Below, piece by piece: positions 22,504 through 33,478 of a stretch of DNA of 64,000 nt. The stretch covers positions 1 to 64,000 of the forward strand of contig JAIXMR010000117.1 of assembly GCA_025677835.1 (NCBI GenBank), written 5' to 3'. Each line of letters starts with the position of its first letter. The first letter of the stretch is position 1. The DNA is from Sporodiniella umbellata. Its lineage: Eukaryota; Mucoromycota; Mucoromycetes; Mucorales; Rhizopodaceae. The notes below the pieces were generated by a model that saw only the letters and a program-made list of their open reading frames with translations, had not been told where the DNA came from and did not search any database. The translations under genes and the position numbers were made by a program.

Positions 22504-24933
22504 TCTTTTACAAAAAAAAAGGTATTTTATAATAAAAAAAAAGAAAAGAAAAAAGGAAGGTGAAAAGAGAGAAAAAAAACTTGTTTATTTATACAAAATT
22601 TCCCCAAGTTTTATTATTTCCATTTCTTTCCCTCGCGTGAATTAATAAATGATGGGAAAGAGGCTTTGGTGTTTTGACATTTTATCTGCATTGTTCAACC
22701 TCTTTTTTTTTTTTTTTTTTTTTTTGTTCTTTTCTATTTTTACATTTTGGTTTAACAGAAAGTCTATTCTAAAAATAACAAAAGCTTTCTGCTACGGAAA
22801 TCTTTAAGCTTTTTATGACTCTCCTACCTCTTCCCTCCTGGCTGTGATTATTTTTACTTTTAGTTTATTTTTATCCTTTTTTCTTTGCAAGCCAAAAGAG
22901 ATTAAAATAAATCTTTCTGAGCCGATTGATTGGACAAAAAAGTAGACAATAGGCTTGAAAATCGATAATTTTACTGCATTTAGTAACCTTTTTATAACTT
23001 GGCTACCCATTTTATTAGTTATCAACCGAGAGTCCGCGATAAGCTGGGATAGCTTGCTTGGGGCGTCGCTAAAAAAAAAAAAAAAAAAAAAGAGAAAAAA
23101 TCATCTGATAAACGCACACTTGTAAACGTATTTTAACCCAAATAATAAGAATAATTTTTCTAACACTTCAAAACAGCCCTTACACACAGGTTTGTGTAAC
23201 AAAGTACCTATTTTGTAGCTCAGTCATCAAAAGCGAGCGCTGTTAACAAACGGTTACAAAAAATGATTGTCATCACACGTTACTAAAATTACGTGTAATC
23301 TCTTAAAATAACAATTGATAAATAGCTGTGGCTCTACTCCATTGCTTATTAATCCTGCTTGCAGACAAGGCTTAAAGCTTCTATTTTGCACACATACAGT
23401 CTCTTTTAGTCTGTACACTTTCATCTTCTTTTATTAAAAGGGGGCTCAACTAACAAAAAAAAAAAAAAAGGAGATCTGAACTCGTTACACTAGCACAGTT
23501 CTTTTCGATTGACATCAGGGATACCAAGCAAGCTAAAACTGATTTGTTTGCAATTTCACAATCCCTCGTTTTTTGAAAGACATAGCCGGCCTTATTGCTG
23601 GACAGAAAGGGTCTTTTTTGTATAAAGAAAACTCGAACGTCTCCAGAATGTTTTCTCAATTATAAAAACAAAAGTAAACAAATAGATCACATGTTACATA
23701 AGCAGTTTCCCTTATGTAGGCTTTTTTTTCCTTGTTTTAAAGGGCATTCCTTTTTTTCTTTTTAGGGAAAGAGGGCCAAACTGCTTTGCTATGAGACGTG
23801 TAGAGCAGGAGTTTATAAAATCTTTGATTATCGTTATTTCCCCCCACACACAAAAGTAATACGTCATTTAGACAACACACGTTCACACACACCCTAGACT
23901 TGCATACAAACAAGTACAAGGAGAGCCATTCTTTTTTTTTTTTTTTTTTTTTTTTTTTGCAGCGAAAATCATTATGTAGAGGTGTACATCAGAAAGTATA
24001 TTTTCTACCCTGATTTGAATAACATGAGAGAGGAGTGACCAAAAGGAATATAAAAGGAAATTAGGAGACAAAACAAGTAATCTTTAAAATAGGGGGAGAA
24101 GGGATGTGATGTGGAGAATCAAATCGATGGTAATTAATAAAGCCCACTCGAGATGTTTTGTATAAAAGTATGACTCAAGAGTAAACAAACTAAGCAATAA
24201 ATGCATACAGCCAGCAGATGATCAACTTAAAATAACACGCTTTTTTTTTTCTTTTTTTTTTTGGAGTTGGTTGAAGCAAGAAGATGCATTGTCTTTAACG
24301 AGGCTTGTTGAATGTTAAAAATAGTTGTTTTTTTTAGTTTTGTACTTGAACTCAATGTATTATATCATTCTAGAAAAATCAACGTTACACGATTCTTATG
24401 CCCGCGCAAACAGTGGCTGTGCTATCGCTTCGGAAACCACTTTGAGCAACGTTTCTGTTACTGTCGACTTTCAATCACAGATAAATCTATGTTTTACCTT
24501 TGTAAGATTCAAAAATAAACACGCACACATATACACACATGCACATAAACCCCACTTACTGGGTTACAAGAATTTTCAAATTTTCAAAATTTCAAAAATT
24601 TACTAATATTGATCCAATTATCGTAACATTAATAAAAAAAAAAAGGGGGGGGGGTATTGGTGGCTGGCTTTGATTAAATCAATCGCTTCTTTCCCCTTTC
24701 ATTCCTTTTTTGTTTTCAATCTTTGAACAATAATTAAATGAGAAATTAAAAAAATTTATTATTGTTATTATTTTGCGGGGTGCGTGTATAGATTAAAACG
24801 TGGTCAGTTGATTCATTAGGTAATTCTGATTTTATTGACAGTGAAAGACCAAACTAGACAGTGAGTGAGAGGCTCTAAAATATTTTCAAATTTTAATTCA
24901 ACTTTTTTTTTTTTTTCAATTATTTATTTATTT
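22432..24933. other. Divergent intergenic region, no gene seen
   Basis: About 2.5 kb between the C2H2 gene and the Uds1 gene, which are transcribed away from each other. It holds long A or T runs (about 22475-22504, 22702-22725, 23071-23091, 23932-23958), a G run near 24644, and a short hairpin-forming sequence at about 23180-23199 (ttacacacaggtttgtgtaa). The open frames are short and of low complexity. It probably contains two promoters and non-coding sequence. Confidence 0.55.
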
Positions 24934-26478
24934 ATGAGCTACCCTCATTTACCCATAAAATCACCTTTTCGCATAAGAGATTCACACAAAACCATAAACA
25001 GTAAATTGCAAAGAAAAAAACAACACACATTGGCTAATTTTTTTTTTTTTTTTTTTTTTAAAAAAAAACTAGTTGCGAGTAATGAGCGATGGAGTCTTGG
25101 TATAGAGCTAGAGGACATGTGGCACATGAAGCCTGTAGAGCATCATCTACCTACCACACAAGAAGACTTATTTACCCAACTCTTGATCTCACAAGCTTTA
25201 CTGGATTCAAACGACTTTGCTATTCTTTCGTTTGAACAAGTGGAGAAACTAAAGAAAGAACGTGGCGATCTTCAAGATCTCATCTCGACTCTTTCTCGCA
25301 GTATTCAAGTCGAGACTCGCATCAAAAACGTTTCACGATCCCTAGGCCACATGCATAACAGCCGAGATTCTGTACTTTTGCTGGAACAACAAACACAGTC
25401 AAATGCCAACCGCTTGAACGATCTCATGCTTCGCTATGAGCAAACGACACTCAAGGCCTTCAGTATTCAAGAATCTCTTCTGAAGCATACGGCGGCTGTT
25501 CTTAATCGAGGCACACATGTTGTACCGGAAAGCGACCGTGCCCAAGTACTGGATCAACTCAGAACGATCGTTTCCACCTTTGAACCGAGCACGGACAGCA
25601 AGGATCCTCTGGCACTTTTACAGTCGATAGATCGACGGCTAACACCAGGGTTAGCCCATCAAGCGCCTTGGTTGAGTCGTCTACGGCGCGCAGAAGCGCT
25701 TCTCACCTGCCTGTATACCCAAGCCGAGCATCATACCCAAAACAAAAAAGCCTTGCGTACCGAGAAAGCCCAGTATAAGCACGCACTTGAACAGCTTGCG
25801 CAACGCCCTACAACGCCGTGCCCCTCACAACCAACCAGCTCTCGCCTACAGGAGCATAGCCAAGCTTACGAGTCTCAACTAGCGCAACAACGACGCACCG
25901 TACAAGAACATGAACACCAACGCCAGACACTCTTACAGCAAGACCGTGCCCTTCAATCAAGACTAGCCGAGCTGGACCAACAGATCAAGGATACCTCTCG
26001 ACGCTTGGATCAACGCGATGTACGCATCACACGACTCAAAGAGGAACTCAAAGCACCACCCTCACATCACCCCTCGCTTGATACTCGTCAACAAGCGTGG
26101 GAGACACAGCGTAGTAGGGTGGAGAAAGAGTTTGACCAGCTCATGGTGGATTACGACGGTATCATCATTGCTGCTATGGACTTTGATTCGCATCGGATGC
26201 ACTTTGACAAACAAACAGAGAGCCTCCTCTTACAGATCCAACAGCTCGAAGCGGATCTGATGGAAGAAAAGATGAAGAAGATTGGACATACAAACAACAC
26301 AACCGATCTACGTAAAGAATTTCGTATGTTGATCTCGGATATAAAAAAAACGCATGAACAACGTCTCTATCAACAGACTCAGGCTAATCTCAAATTGAAA
26401 TCGCAACTGGATCAGCTTGTTCATCATCATCAAACTCCATCTTCCGTCACACATTCAATACAAATACAGACCGATTAA
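24934..26478 (+). CDS. Coiled-coil protein with Up-regulated-During-Septation (Uds1) domain
   Basis: Fungal coiled-coil protein of 490 residues. The N-terminal block matches the Uds1 family, named for an S. pombe gene induced at septation: TQEDLFTQLLISQALLDS, then FAILSFEQVEKLKKERGDL and a helix with VETRIKNVSRSL. Most of the remainder (residues about 110-480) is heptad-rich, with QQRRTVQEHEHQRQTLLQQ-type segments and short proline-rich breaks. I place a first exon at 24934-25000 and the second at 25073-26478. The intron removes a poly-T/poly-A tract that would otherwise encode a run of Phe and Lys, and phase is kept (TIN joined to IASNERW). A role in septation or cell-end polarity is inferred from the family name only. 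Its 3' end lies 35 bases from that of CDC40, facing it. Confidence 0.8.
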   Translation: MSYPHLPIKSPFRIRDSHKTINSKLQRKKQHTLANFFFFFFFKKKLVASNERWSLGIELEDMWHMKPVEHHLPTTQEDLFTQLLISQALLDSNDFAILSFEQVEKLKKERGDLQDLISTLSRSIQVETRIKNVSRSLGHMHNSRDSVLLLEQQTQSNANRLNDLMLRYEQTTLKAFSIQESLLKHTAAVLNRGTHVVPESDRAQVLDQLRTIVSTFEPSTDSKDPLALLQSIDRRLTPGLAHQAPWLSRLRRAEALLTCLYTQAEHHTQNKKALRTEKAQYKHALEQLAQRPTTPCPSQPTSSRLQEHSQAYESQLAQQRRTVQEHEHQRQTLLQQDRALQSRLAELDQQIKDTSRRLDQRDVRITRLKEELKAPPSHHPSLDTRQQAWETQRSRVEKEFDQLMVDYDGIIIAAMDFDSHRMHFDKQTESLLLQIQQLEADLMEEKMKKIGHTNNTTDLRKEFRMLISDIKKTHEQRLYQQTQANLKLKSQLDQLVHHHQTPSSVTHSIQIQTD

Positions 26479-26513
26479 AAGACAAAATGATAACAATAAT
26501 AAAAATTCTTTTT

Positions 26514-28396
26514 CTAGTCCCAATATTTAATTAGACCGTCCCAACTACAGGTGGCTACTTTGGATGTTTCGTGAGGATGCCATTCTGTACACATCACCAC
26601 CTTGTCATGAGCTTTCATCTTCTTTAGAATCTTGCATGTCTTCCAGTCCCAAAACCAGACGTTACCATTCGAATCACCACTGCTGACAAAACGCCCATCA
26701 GGCGAGAAACCAGGTTTGCAAGCATAGCCTGCAATCAAATGGCCTGCAAATCGTTTTCTTCGATTGATTCTGAATCGATCCCGAGCGCCATAGATCAAGA
26801 TTTGGTTATCTAATGATTGACAGGCAAGCCATTTTTCTATACACAAAAGTTAGTGGCTGCTGCCTCTTCCACGTACACATAGAGACTTACTGTTAGGAGA
26901 GACAGTGACAGCAGGAATAGCATACATGTCTGGTTCTGCAATATACTTGATGACTACAGGAATATCAAATTCCCAAGCACGCATTGTTTTATCATCCGAA
27001 GTAGTAATAAATCGACGGTTATCGTCCACAAAGGTAATCGTATTGATGGCTCCCAGATGTTGGTCATACTCTTGTGTTGTTTCGCCAGAGTCGATATTGA
27101 ACTGGACTACTTTTTTATCAGAGAAACCGGCCAAGAACACGTTCTGTCGCTCATGGTCCGGGTTAAACGAAACACAGTAAGGTAAACGACCGGTGGAAAA
27201 CGTACGAATACATTTACCGGTCTCAGTGTCCCATAGTTTCACGTTACGGTCATAACTAGCACTGAGGAACTTTGTACCGTCATTATTGAACGCAATATCA
27301 CGCACTGCTTTGGTGTGTCCATGATAAGAACGTAAGAGACTTCGGTCGTGATAAACATCCCAAATCTAGCCTCACACACCCAAAAAAAAAAAAAAAAAAA
27401 AAAAAAAAAGATTTTAGCAGAGGAAAGTCCATCCTGTCCGGTTTCTGTTTACCTTGATTTGATTGTCCATACCGGCACTCAACAAAAGATGGGCTGATTT
27501 AGGAAAGAATTTGATACTGGACACACCTTTCTCGTGCCCCTCCCAGGTATGGATCAGCTTTTTGGGTACAAAGCAATCCTGTTTACCCGGTTCGCCTAGA
27601 AGATTCACATCCACATCCTGAGGTACGTTCATATAGGTTCTTCCAAGATAGTCGAATTCAGATCTTCCATGGAACACGGTGGTATCTGTACGTGTTTGTT
27701 GTGCGATATTCTTGACGCTCAACTTGGGTCCATCCTTTGCTTTTTCTTCTTCTGCTGCCTTCTCCTCCTCTGTCTCTTCTCGTTCGGGGACCTGACCGAC
27801 ATTATCATCTTTATATCCAGCCCAAGGCCCTTTATACGCATCGGGACCTTCCACTTGATCCAATTGTCCTTTTTGCTCGCGTTTGCCTTTGGCGTCCTTA
27901 TTCTTTCTAAACTGTTTCTGAACACGATCATGAATACTTGCGCCTTCCATCGCATACGCTGTTTTGATGTCTCCCACATACCCTTCACGCGTCGATTGAA
28001 GTGAGGGATCGCGTGCGTAGCCATAGGTTTCAAACGTACGGAATTGTGTTCGGAAATCAACTTCGGATATCGCCTGTTGTTCCACATGCCCATTGGTCAC
28101 ATTCTGAATGGCCAGTCGTTGGTCTCTATACGGATTCTCAGGTCCCATGCTAGGTCGATGAAGGTCATCATAGGTCACATTCACTGTTAATTCAGTTGCT
28201 GTAGGTGCGGTATATAGGGCTGATGAGATATCCTTTTGTCATAGTCAGCGTTAAACAGGTAATTTTTTTTTTTTTTTTTTTTTTTTTTTCGTTTATTAAA
28301 ACTTACTTCAAAACCTGTATCAGGTGCTGCATTTATTCTCATTGACTTGCTTTCTTCTTCTTCATCACTCGAGCCATAATTATTTACTAAATCCAT
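26514..28396 (-). CDS. CDC40: Pre-mRNA splicing factor 17 (CDC40/PRP17)
   Basis: WD40 protein of the spliceosome needed for the second catalytic step of splicing; in yeast it also affects the cell cycle. Four minus-strand exons (28307-28396, 27453-28232, 26891-27365, 26514-26836) give 555 residues, all in phase. The N-terminus [15 protein letters not shown] is followed by the family motif GPENPYRDQ and the [14 protein letters not shown] segment. The linker [12 protein letters not shown]...[11 protein letters not shown] leads into the propeller. Its repeats are nearly identical to the human protein, for example [51 protein letters not shown], and [22 protein letters not shown] at the C-terminus. 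Exon 2 was set to begin at [15 protein letters not shown] because that junction restores phase. Introns 1 and 2 each carry a 27-28 base homopolymer. Confidence 0.96.
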
Positions 28397-28450
28397 TGGT
28401 TATTTGCCTTTCAAACTACAAAAATAGATATAAAAAAAAAAAAAATAAAA

Positions 28451-28486
<36 letters not shown>

Positions 28487-29827
28487 GACGTCGCCAAAAG
28501 AAAAAGTGACTCCTGTTTCTATTGCCTATGATTTTTAAAAGTCCCTTTTACCACAAGAGTTTTTCAAAGATTTTTTTTAAAAAAAAACTTGAAGAATTGA
28601 AATTTGAGACTTGTGTGTGTGTGTGGGGGGGGGAATACAAGATGTTTTCAATTATTTTAAGAATTCTAAAGGAGTGATTGAGTAACGCACTATATTTATC
28701 TTTTTACATAAAAAAAAAAAAAAAAAGGGCTAACATGAAATTCAAGATTTCGGGCACTTTTAACCTAATTTGGAATAAAAAAAAGTCGTCTCCTTTTTTG
28801 AGGAGGCTATACGGAAGAAGTGAAAGAATTCTCGGGTATTTTTAACCTTTTTTGGAATCCAACGTTGGACGGTCATCAAGCCTATCCTTTGTCAGTTGTT
28901 CCAAAACAGGTAGTTTCGATTTACAAATAAAAAATAAAATAAAAAAAAGAAGCGCGCAGTTATTGACTGTATACAGGCGATAGACATCTTGTTTCTTTTT
29001 AAGGTATGGGTTACAAACAAGATCTTCTAAAAAAAGATTTCATTGTTTGTAAAACAACCATTGATTTCATACTCGCTATTTAAAAGGCATCAGTTGATAG
29101 ATACGTCACAAGCATTGCTAACAGAGAGTCTGACGGTTGAACTTCTTTCAGTCAAAGCCACGTAACAGCAAGGCTGGATTCCAAAAGGGTAGGCGTCCAG
29201 TCTATTTAAAAAAGCCTACAGAGAGGCTTTGTCAGTAGAGAGGAATCATTGTTTGCAGATCTCTTTGAGCAAGTCTCTTTACCCGTATCGGAGTGTGGGG
29301 GCTCCTTACACGAGATCTGTCAGATTCTACCCAATCTTTTGTTTCTAAAGTCGTTTCTATTAGGTCAAGAGGAAACGAAAATCAGTGATGTGCAGCGGGG
29401 CCACGCTTTTGCTCACAAGCCTAGCGTACTTTGGTTCATTAAATTGTACCTGACAACGGGGCTTGAACAGAGCTATGCATTGGTCGATAAAGAGTATTTA
29501 AAAACTGTCTGATACTGAGCCTGTGGGGATATACATAAAGTAAAACGAGGGATATGTATATGTGCAGGCTCATATTTGTTTATCTTTCCACCTTTTTAAT
29601 TAATAAGGAACAGGTGTGTGATCCCTGTATTGTTCATTTATCCAAATCAAGCGATCCTTCTTCAGGCAGAGGCTTGTGTATTTCAATCGCAGAGATCTAC
29701 ACACGCACTTTCACCTTATTGGCTATATCCTACTTTTTATTGGCTGTCAGAATAAATAAGAAAATTTATAGATTTTTTTTTTTTTTTTTTTTTATACTTT
29801 TTGTTCCTATTCTTCTTATTAAATACG
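28397..29827. other. Divergent intergenic region between CDC40 and phosphomannomutase
   Basis: 1.43 kb with no gene I can support. It contains very long A runs (about 28430-28484), a TG/G-rich tract (28613-28634), and two related 30-base segments (28745-28776 and 28828-28860) that look like a diverged direct repeat. A balanced-composition open frame of 87 codons lies at 29249-29512 on the plus strand but has no recognisable family or ATG start. Confidence 0.5.
28745..28860. repeat. Diverged direct repeat pair
   Basis: The segment tttcgggcacttttaaccta near 28748 recurs as attctcgggtatttttaacc near 28828, and both continue into a ttTGGAAT end. The copies are separated by about 80 bases in a spacer with no gene. 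They may be duplicated regulatory sequence or remnants of a dispersed element. Confidence 0.45.
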
Positions 29828-30118
29828 ATGGCGCCTATGAATACCTTTGAAGACCGTGCTCAACCCGATACAGTCGTTCTTTTTGATGTCGACGGTACTT
29901 TGACGCCTGCTCGTTTGGTATGATGTTTGCTAGGGAACAAGCCAATTTACCGATTCTTATTTTAGTTTGTTTCACAAGAAATGAAAGAGTGCCTTGTTCA
30001 ACTTCGAAAGAAGGTCGTGATTGGCTTTGTAGGTGGATCTGATATTAGCAAACAATACGAACAGTTGGGCAGCACAAGTAAAGTAAACGATTCAAAAGCC
30101 TTTCCCTAAACGTTCCTG

Positions 30119-30171
<53 letters not shown>

Positions 30172-30863
30172 GTTATTATTATTTAGTTTTGGAAGACTTT
30201 GACTATTGTTTTGCAGAAAACGGTCTGACTGCTTATCGTATGGGTCAAGAGCTGGCCTCCCAAGTAAGTGTGTTTTGTGTTTTCTGACAAATGACTGACA
30301 GTAGAATAGAGTTTTATTTCTTGGATTGGTGAAACAGAATATAACAAATTGGTGAAATTCATTTTACACTATATTGCCGACCTAGATATTCCCAAAAAGA
30401 GGTAAAGAAGAAGAAAAAAAAAAGGGGGGGAGAGAAAAGAGAGATGAAGCTGACATTGGGATGTTAAAGAGGTACGTTTGTCGAATTTCGTAATGGGATG
30501 ATCAATGTGTCACCTATTGGCCGCAACTGTTCAAGAGAAGAACGTATTGAATTTGAAAAGTTTGATCTTGCCACGGGTGTACGCACCAAGTTTGTAGAAG
30601 AACTCAAAAAGAACTTTGCCCATCTGTCGTTGACTTACTCTATTGGCGGACAAATCTCGTTTGATGTGTTCCCCACCGGCTGGGACAAGACCTACTGTCT
30701 GCGTCACTTGAAAGTGGACGATTTCAAACACGTTCATTTCTTTGGTGACAAGACGTTCAAGGGTGGCAACGATTATGAAATCTACAACCACCCAGAAGTC
30801 AAGGGTCATAGCGTCAAGTGCCCTGAAGACACAATGCGTATCTTATCCGAACTTTTCCCTTAA
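29828..30863 (+). CDS. SEC53: Phosphomannomutase (PMM/Sec53)
   Basis: Cytosolic enzyme converting mannose-6-phosphate to mannose-1-phosphate, the first committed step towards GDP-mannose for N-glycosylation, O-mannosylation and GPI anchors. Five exons (29828-29917, 29966-30077, 30187-30263, 30310-30401, 30470-30863) join in phase to 254 residues, the usual family length. The HAD-superfamily catalytic motif DVDGT is at residues 20-24, with nucleophile Asp20 and acid/base Asp22. Family blocks are intact: [67 protein letters not shown] and [15 protein letters not shown]. Intron 2 contains a long TTA microsatellite. This essential gene is divergent from CDC40. Confidence 0.97.
30119..30183. repeat. 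TTA trinucleotide microsatellite in a phosphomannomutase intron
   Basis: About twenty tandem TTA units, with one TTG variant near the end, fill most of intron 2 of the phosphomannomutase gene and end close to the 3' splice site, where they supply the pyrimidine-rich context. The tract is likely to vary in length between strains. Confidence 0.9.
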
Positions 30864-30974
30864 ATGGATTTGTTTCGTTTTTTCCCAATTCTTCCTTTTT
30901 TTTTTTTTTTTTTTTTCTTTTTCTTTTATTTTTCTCATATAATAAATAAAAAGCAATTCCCCCTCCCCTTTAAG

Positions 30975-31985
30975 ATGGCCCAAAACTACGCTACCTCGAT
31001 TTACAGCCAAAAGAGTATGAAGAGTTTACGTTCGATCGGCCATGCATCGATGACGAACGTCAAGGATTATTTCAAGCGTTGGTTTAAAAGGGAAGCACAA
31101 AGAACCCACCCAGAAGTAGAAAAGAAGACGACAGAATCGATTTGTTCGAGTACAGAGACCGTAGCCCAGCCACGCCATGGGCCAGTGGGTATTCTAGTGC
31201 ACCGAGAAAAAGAAACGGAAGAGGAAAGAAAGGAACGTAGACGTCGACAGAGAAAGAACAAGATCCAGTACTATTATCCCTCCGAGAGTTCTTCTTCTGA
31301 CACTCTATCGGAGCGTCGCGTGTGTTTCAAAGAAGACGCTGAGCCGAGGATTCTATTTGCCAGCGAAAGCCCTGTGCCTAGGTTTCGAAACGAGGTGCCT
31401 ACGCCTCCTTCACCTCCCTATCTGAGCATCCGAATCGATAGAGAGAATGACGATATTGTGAGCATTATTCTGGACGAACCATCGCCTACGGTCTATACCA
31501 CACCCACACCCAAAACCGGTTTAGCCACACCACTGAGCGAACATGAGCGACGGATCCAGCTCTGGATGCAATCCGGACATCCACCTAAAGACTATCGATT
31601 GGTCTTTAAACAGCCTTACTATCGAGGACAGACCCTCACGTTTGCCCTTCAGAACCCTCTGCCTGAGGATCACATTGTATTCTTCAAGTTCATGACCACC
31701 AGTGCAGGCGGTGAGCCTGAACGCTTCTTGGTTCAGCCCAGTGCAGGCAAGCTGGATTCACTGGACGAAACCGAGATCCGCCTTTTTCTAAACAGAGCCC
31801 CTCTCGACAAAAAGGACACCATCATCATTCGCTGGGCAGTGCTACAGATTGATAACCAAATCCAGAATTGGGTGCAGAAAGAACTAGACGAGCCTAGGAA
31901 AAGACAATGGATTGACCTCTTGGATCAAACCTGGCCAGAGCAACTTTCTCTCAAACTCACGAAAATAAAAGTAGATTTCTCTTAG
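30975..31985 (+). CDS. Protein with C-terminal MSP/VAP-like domain
   Basis: Intronless gene for 336 residues. The N-terminal half is basic and probably disordered, with a highly charged block (residues about 75-95, KETEEERKERRRRQRKNK) and Ser/Pro-rich segments. Residues about 205-300 look like a major sperm protein fold, as in VAP proteins: YRGQTLTFALQNPLPEDHIV, FFKFMTTS, ERFLVQPSAGKLDSLDET and IRLFLNR. VAP proteins dock FFAT-motif partners at ER contact sites, but this protein lacks an obvious C-terminal membrane anchor, so its location is uncertain. The start at 30975 was preferred over reading upstream through a poly-T tract. It lies 111 bases downstream of phosphomannomutase on the same strand. 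Confidence 0.8.
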   Translation: MAQNYATSIYSQKSMKSLRSIGHASMTNVKDYFKRWFKREAQRTHPEVEKKTTESICSSTETVAQPRHGPVGILVHREKETEEERKERRRRQRKNKIQYYYPSESSSSDTLSERRVCFKEDAEPRILFASESPVPRFRNEVPTPPSPPYLSIRIDRENDDIVSIILDEPSPTVYTTPTPKTGLATPLSEHERRIQLWMQSGHPPKDYRLVFKQPYYRGQTLTFALQNPLPEDHIVFFKFMTTSAGGEPERFLVQPSAGKLDSLDETEIRLFLNRAPLDKKDTIIIRWAVLQIDNQIQNWVQKELDEPRKRQWIDLLDQTWPEQLSLKLTKIKVDFS

Positions 31986-32213
31986 ATCACAAGACCTACA
32001 CTGTTTCATTCATTTTGCTTTTAAATACGCACAAGACTTTGATGCGCACACTTTCTTTTTCATGCATCCTATTGTTTCATAAACCAGTAAAAATAACAAT
32101 AATCACTGAACGTACGTACGTTTGTCACAGTTGCAGAAAACCCCCTCTCAAAAAAAAAAAAAAAAAAAAAAAATAATAAAAAAAAAAAAAAAAAAACAAT
32201 CGTGGGTGTTGAT

Positions 32214-32519
32214 TTATTTCTTTTCATCAGCTTCAGCCTTAGCAAGGAATTCACGAATGAAGTTTTCTTCATCAGAAGAGCTGGCCTGAATAGGAGGAGT
32301 AGCAGGTTGAGGAGCACTGGGCTTCATGACAAAGTAACCACCAAGAGCAGCATAAGCACCAATAAAAGCCATGGAGATCTGTCAGAAAAAAAAAAGGGTG
32401 AGTTCATCTTTCCTTACTTTTACCCCAAAAAAAAAAAAAAAAAAAACCACAGGCGAGAAAGTCAGGCTTACCTTGTAGTTAGGAACTTGCTTTCCGGCAA
32501 TAGTGTAGTAACCTCCCAT
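32214..32519 (-). CDS. ATP19: Mitochondrial ATP synthase subunit k (Atp19)
   Basis: Small accessory subunit of the fungal F1Fo ATP synthase, associated with enzyme dimers in the inner mitochondrial membrane. Two minus-strand exons (32472-32519 and 32214-32378) encode 70 residues; yeast Atp19 has 68. The N-terminus MGGYYTIAGKQVPNYK matches the family MGAAYHFMGKAIP pattern. One hydrophobic segment follows (MAFIGAYAALGGYFVM), and the C-terminal DEENFIREFLAKAEADEKK resembles the yeast DEEKFIENYLKKH tail. The gene is flanked by homopolymers and is divergent from the Zn2Cys6 regulator. Confidence 0.9.
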
Positions 32520-33079
32520 CTTGAATTTTTTTTTTTTTTTTTTTAAAAAAATAAAGAATAAAAAGGAAAGTGACAATTTTTTGCACAGGGGAAAGTATCC
32601 CAAAAGAATCGAAAAAAAAAAAAAAAAAAAATTTAGCCCGCATACGGAGATAGAAAAATATTCGTGACGTCAAGAAACGAAAAAACAAAGGTTGAACGCG
32701 TTCAGAGCCTCTCTCTTTTTTTTTTTTTTTTTTGGGACGTTTCTCAAAACCATTTGGATTTTCTTTCGCACTTGATTTGTTAATAACAACAATAATCATC
32801 GTGATTATTTTGGCATGCTGTCTTAAAAAACAAGAGAGTTTGCTACCCATTTTTTTGTTTTTTTTTGTTTTTTTGTTTTTTTTTTGGCTCTAAACTTTTT
32901 ACCGTATCCACTCCTCTTCTTCTCCTTGGGTTGCTTCAAAAGAAAAGGCTGCTCTTTAGAAACGGATGATTCTATATCCGTTGAGAAAGAACCGGATAAA
33001 AGATTAATGGTCTCTGAAGAAGATAGAAAAACAAGACATTGCTTTTCTTTTCTTTTCTTTTCTATCTATCTTTTACAAG
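32520..33079. promoter_or_regulatory. Divergent promoter region of ATP19 and the Zn2Cys6 gene
   Basis: 560 bases between two outward-facing start codons. It contains several A and T runs (about 32526-32544, 32612-32630, 32717-32733) and a TTTTC repeat just before the Zn2Cys6 start (33045-33064). No defined factor site was recognised, and no coding region is seen. Confidence 0.5.
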
Positions 33080-33435
33080 ATGAATCCTGTGCCTCTACCT
33101 GCTTTACCTGGGAGAGTCCAAAAAGCAAAAGCAAAAAAGCTCAGAGTAACGCAGGCTTGTACTTTCTGTAGACGAAAAAAGGTATACAGGGTTCACGATA
33201 ACAAGAAGAATAGTAGTAATAATAATAATAATAATAATATAATAATAATAATAAAAAACAGATTAAATGCGATGGGAAACAACCCATGTGCAGTAGTTGT
33301 CAATTGTGTGGCGTTGATTGTAATTATGATATTGCAAAGAAAAGAGGACCGCGTAAAGGTTACATTACGAATCTAGAAGAAAGACTGCTCCTTTTAGAGC
33401 AACAGCTTACATCTGCTACCACGAGTCAAAGTACC

Positions 33436-33478
<43 letters not shown>

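Noticed and set aside
23030..23075. tRNA-like string (gataagctgggatagcttgc) in the C2H2/Uds1 spacer
   Set aside because: No acceptor stem pairing or T-loop consensus could be found; no tRNA gene was seen anywhere in the window.
24865..25072. Unspliced start of the Uds1 protein reading through poly-T/poly-A
   Set aside because: It would insert about seven Phe and three Lys; a GT-AG intron at 25001-25072 restores a normal protein in phase.
30864..30974. Upstream extension of the MSP-domain protein starting right after the phosphomannomutase stop
   Set aside because: It would encode a run of Phe from a T tract; the ATG at 30975 gives a sensible N-terminus.
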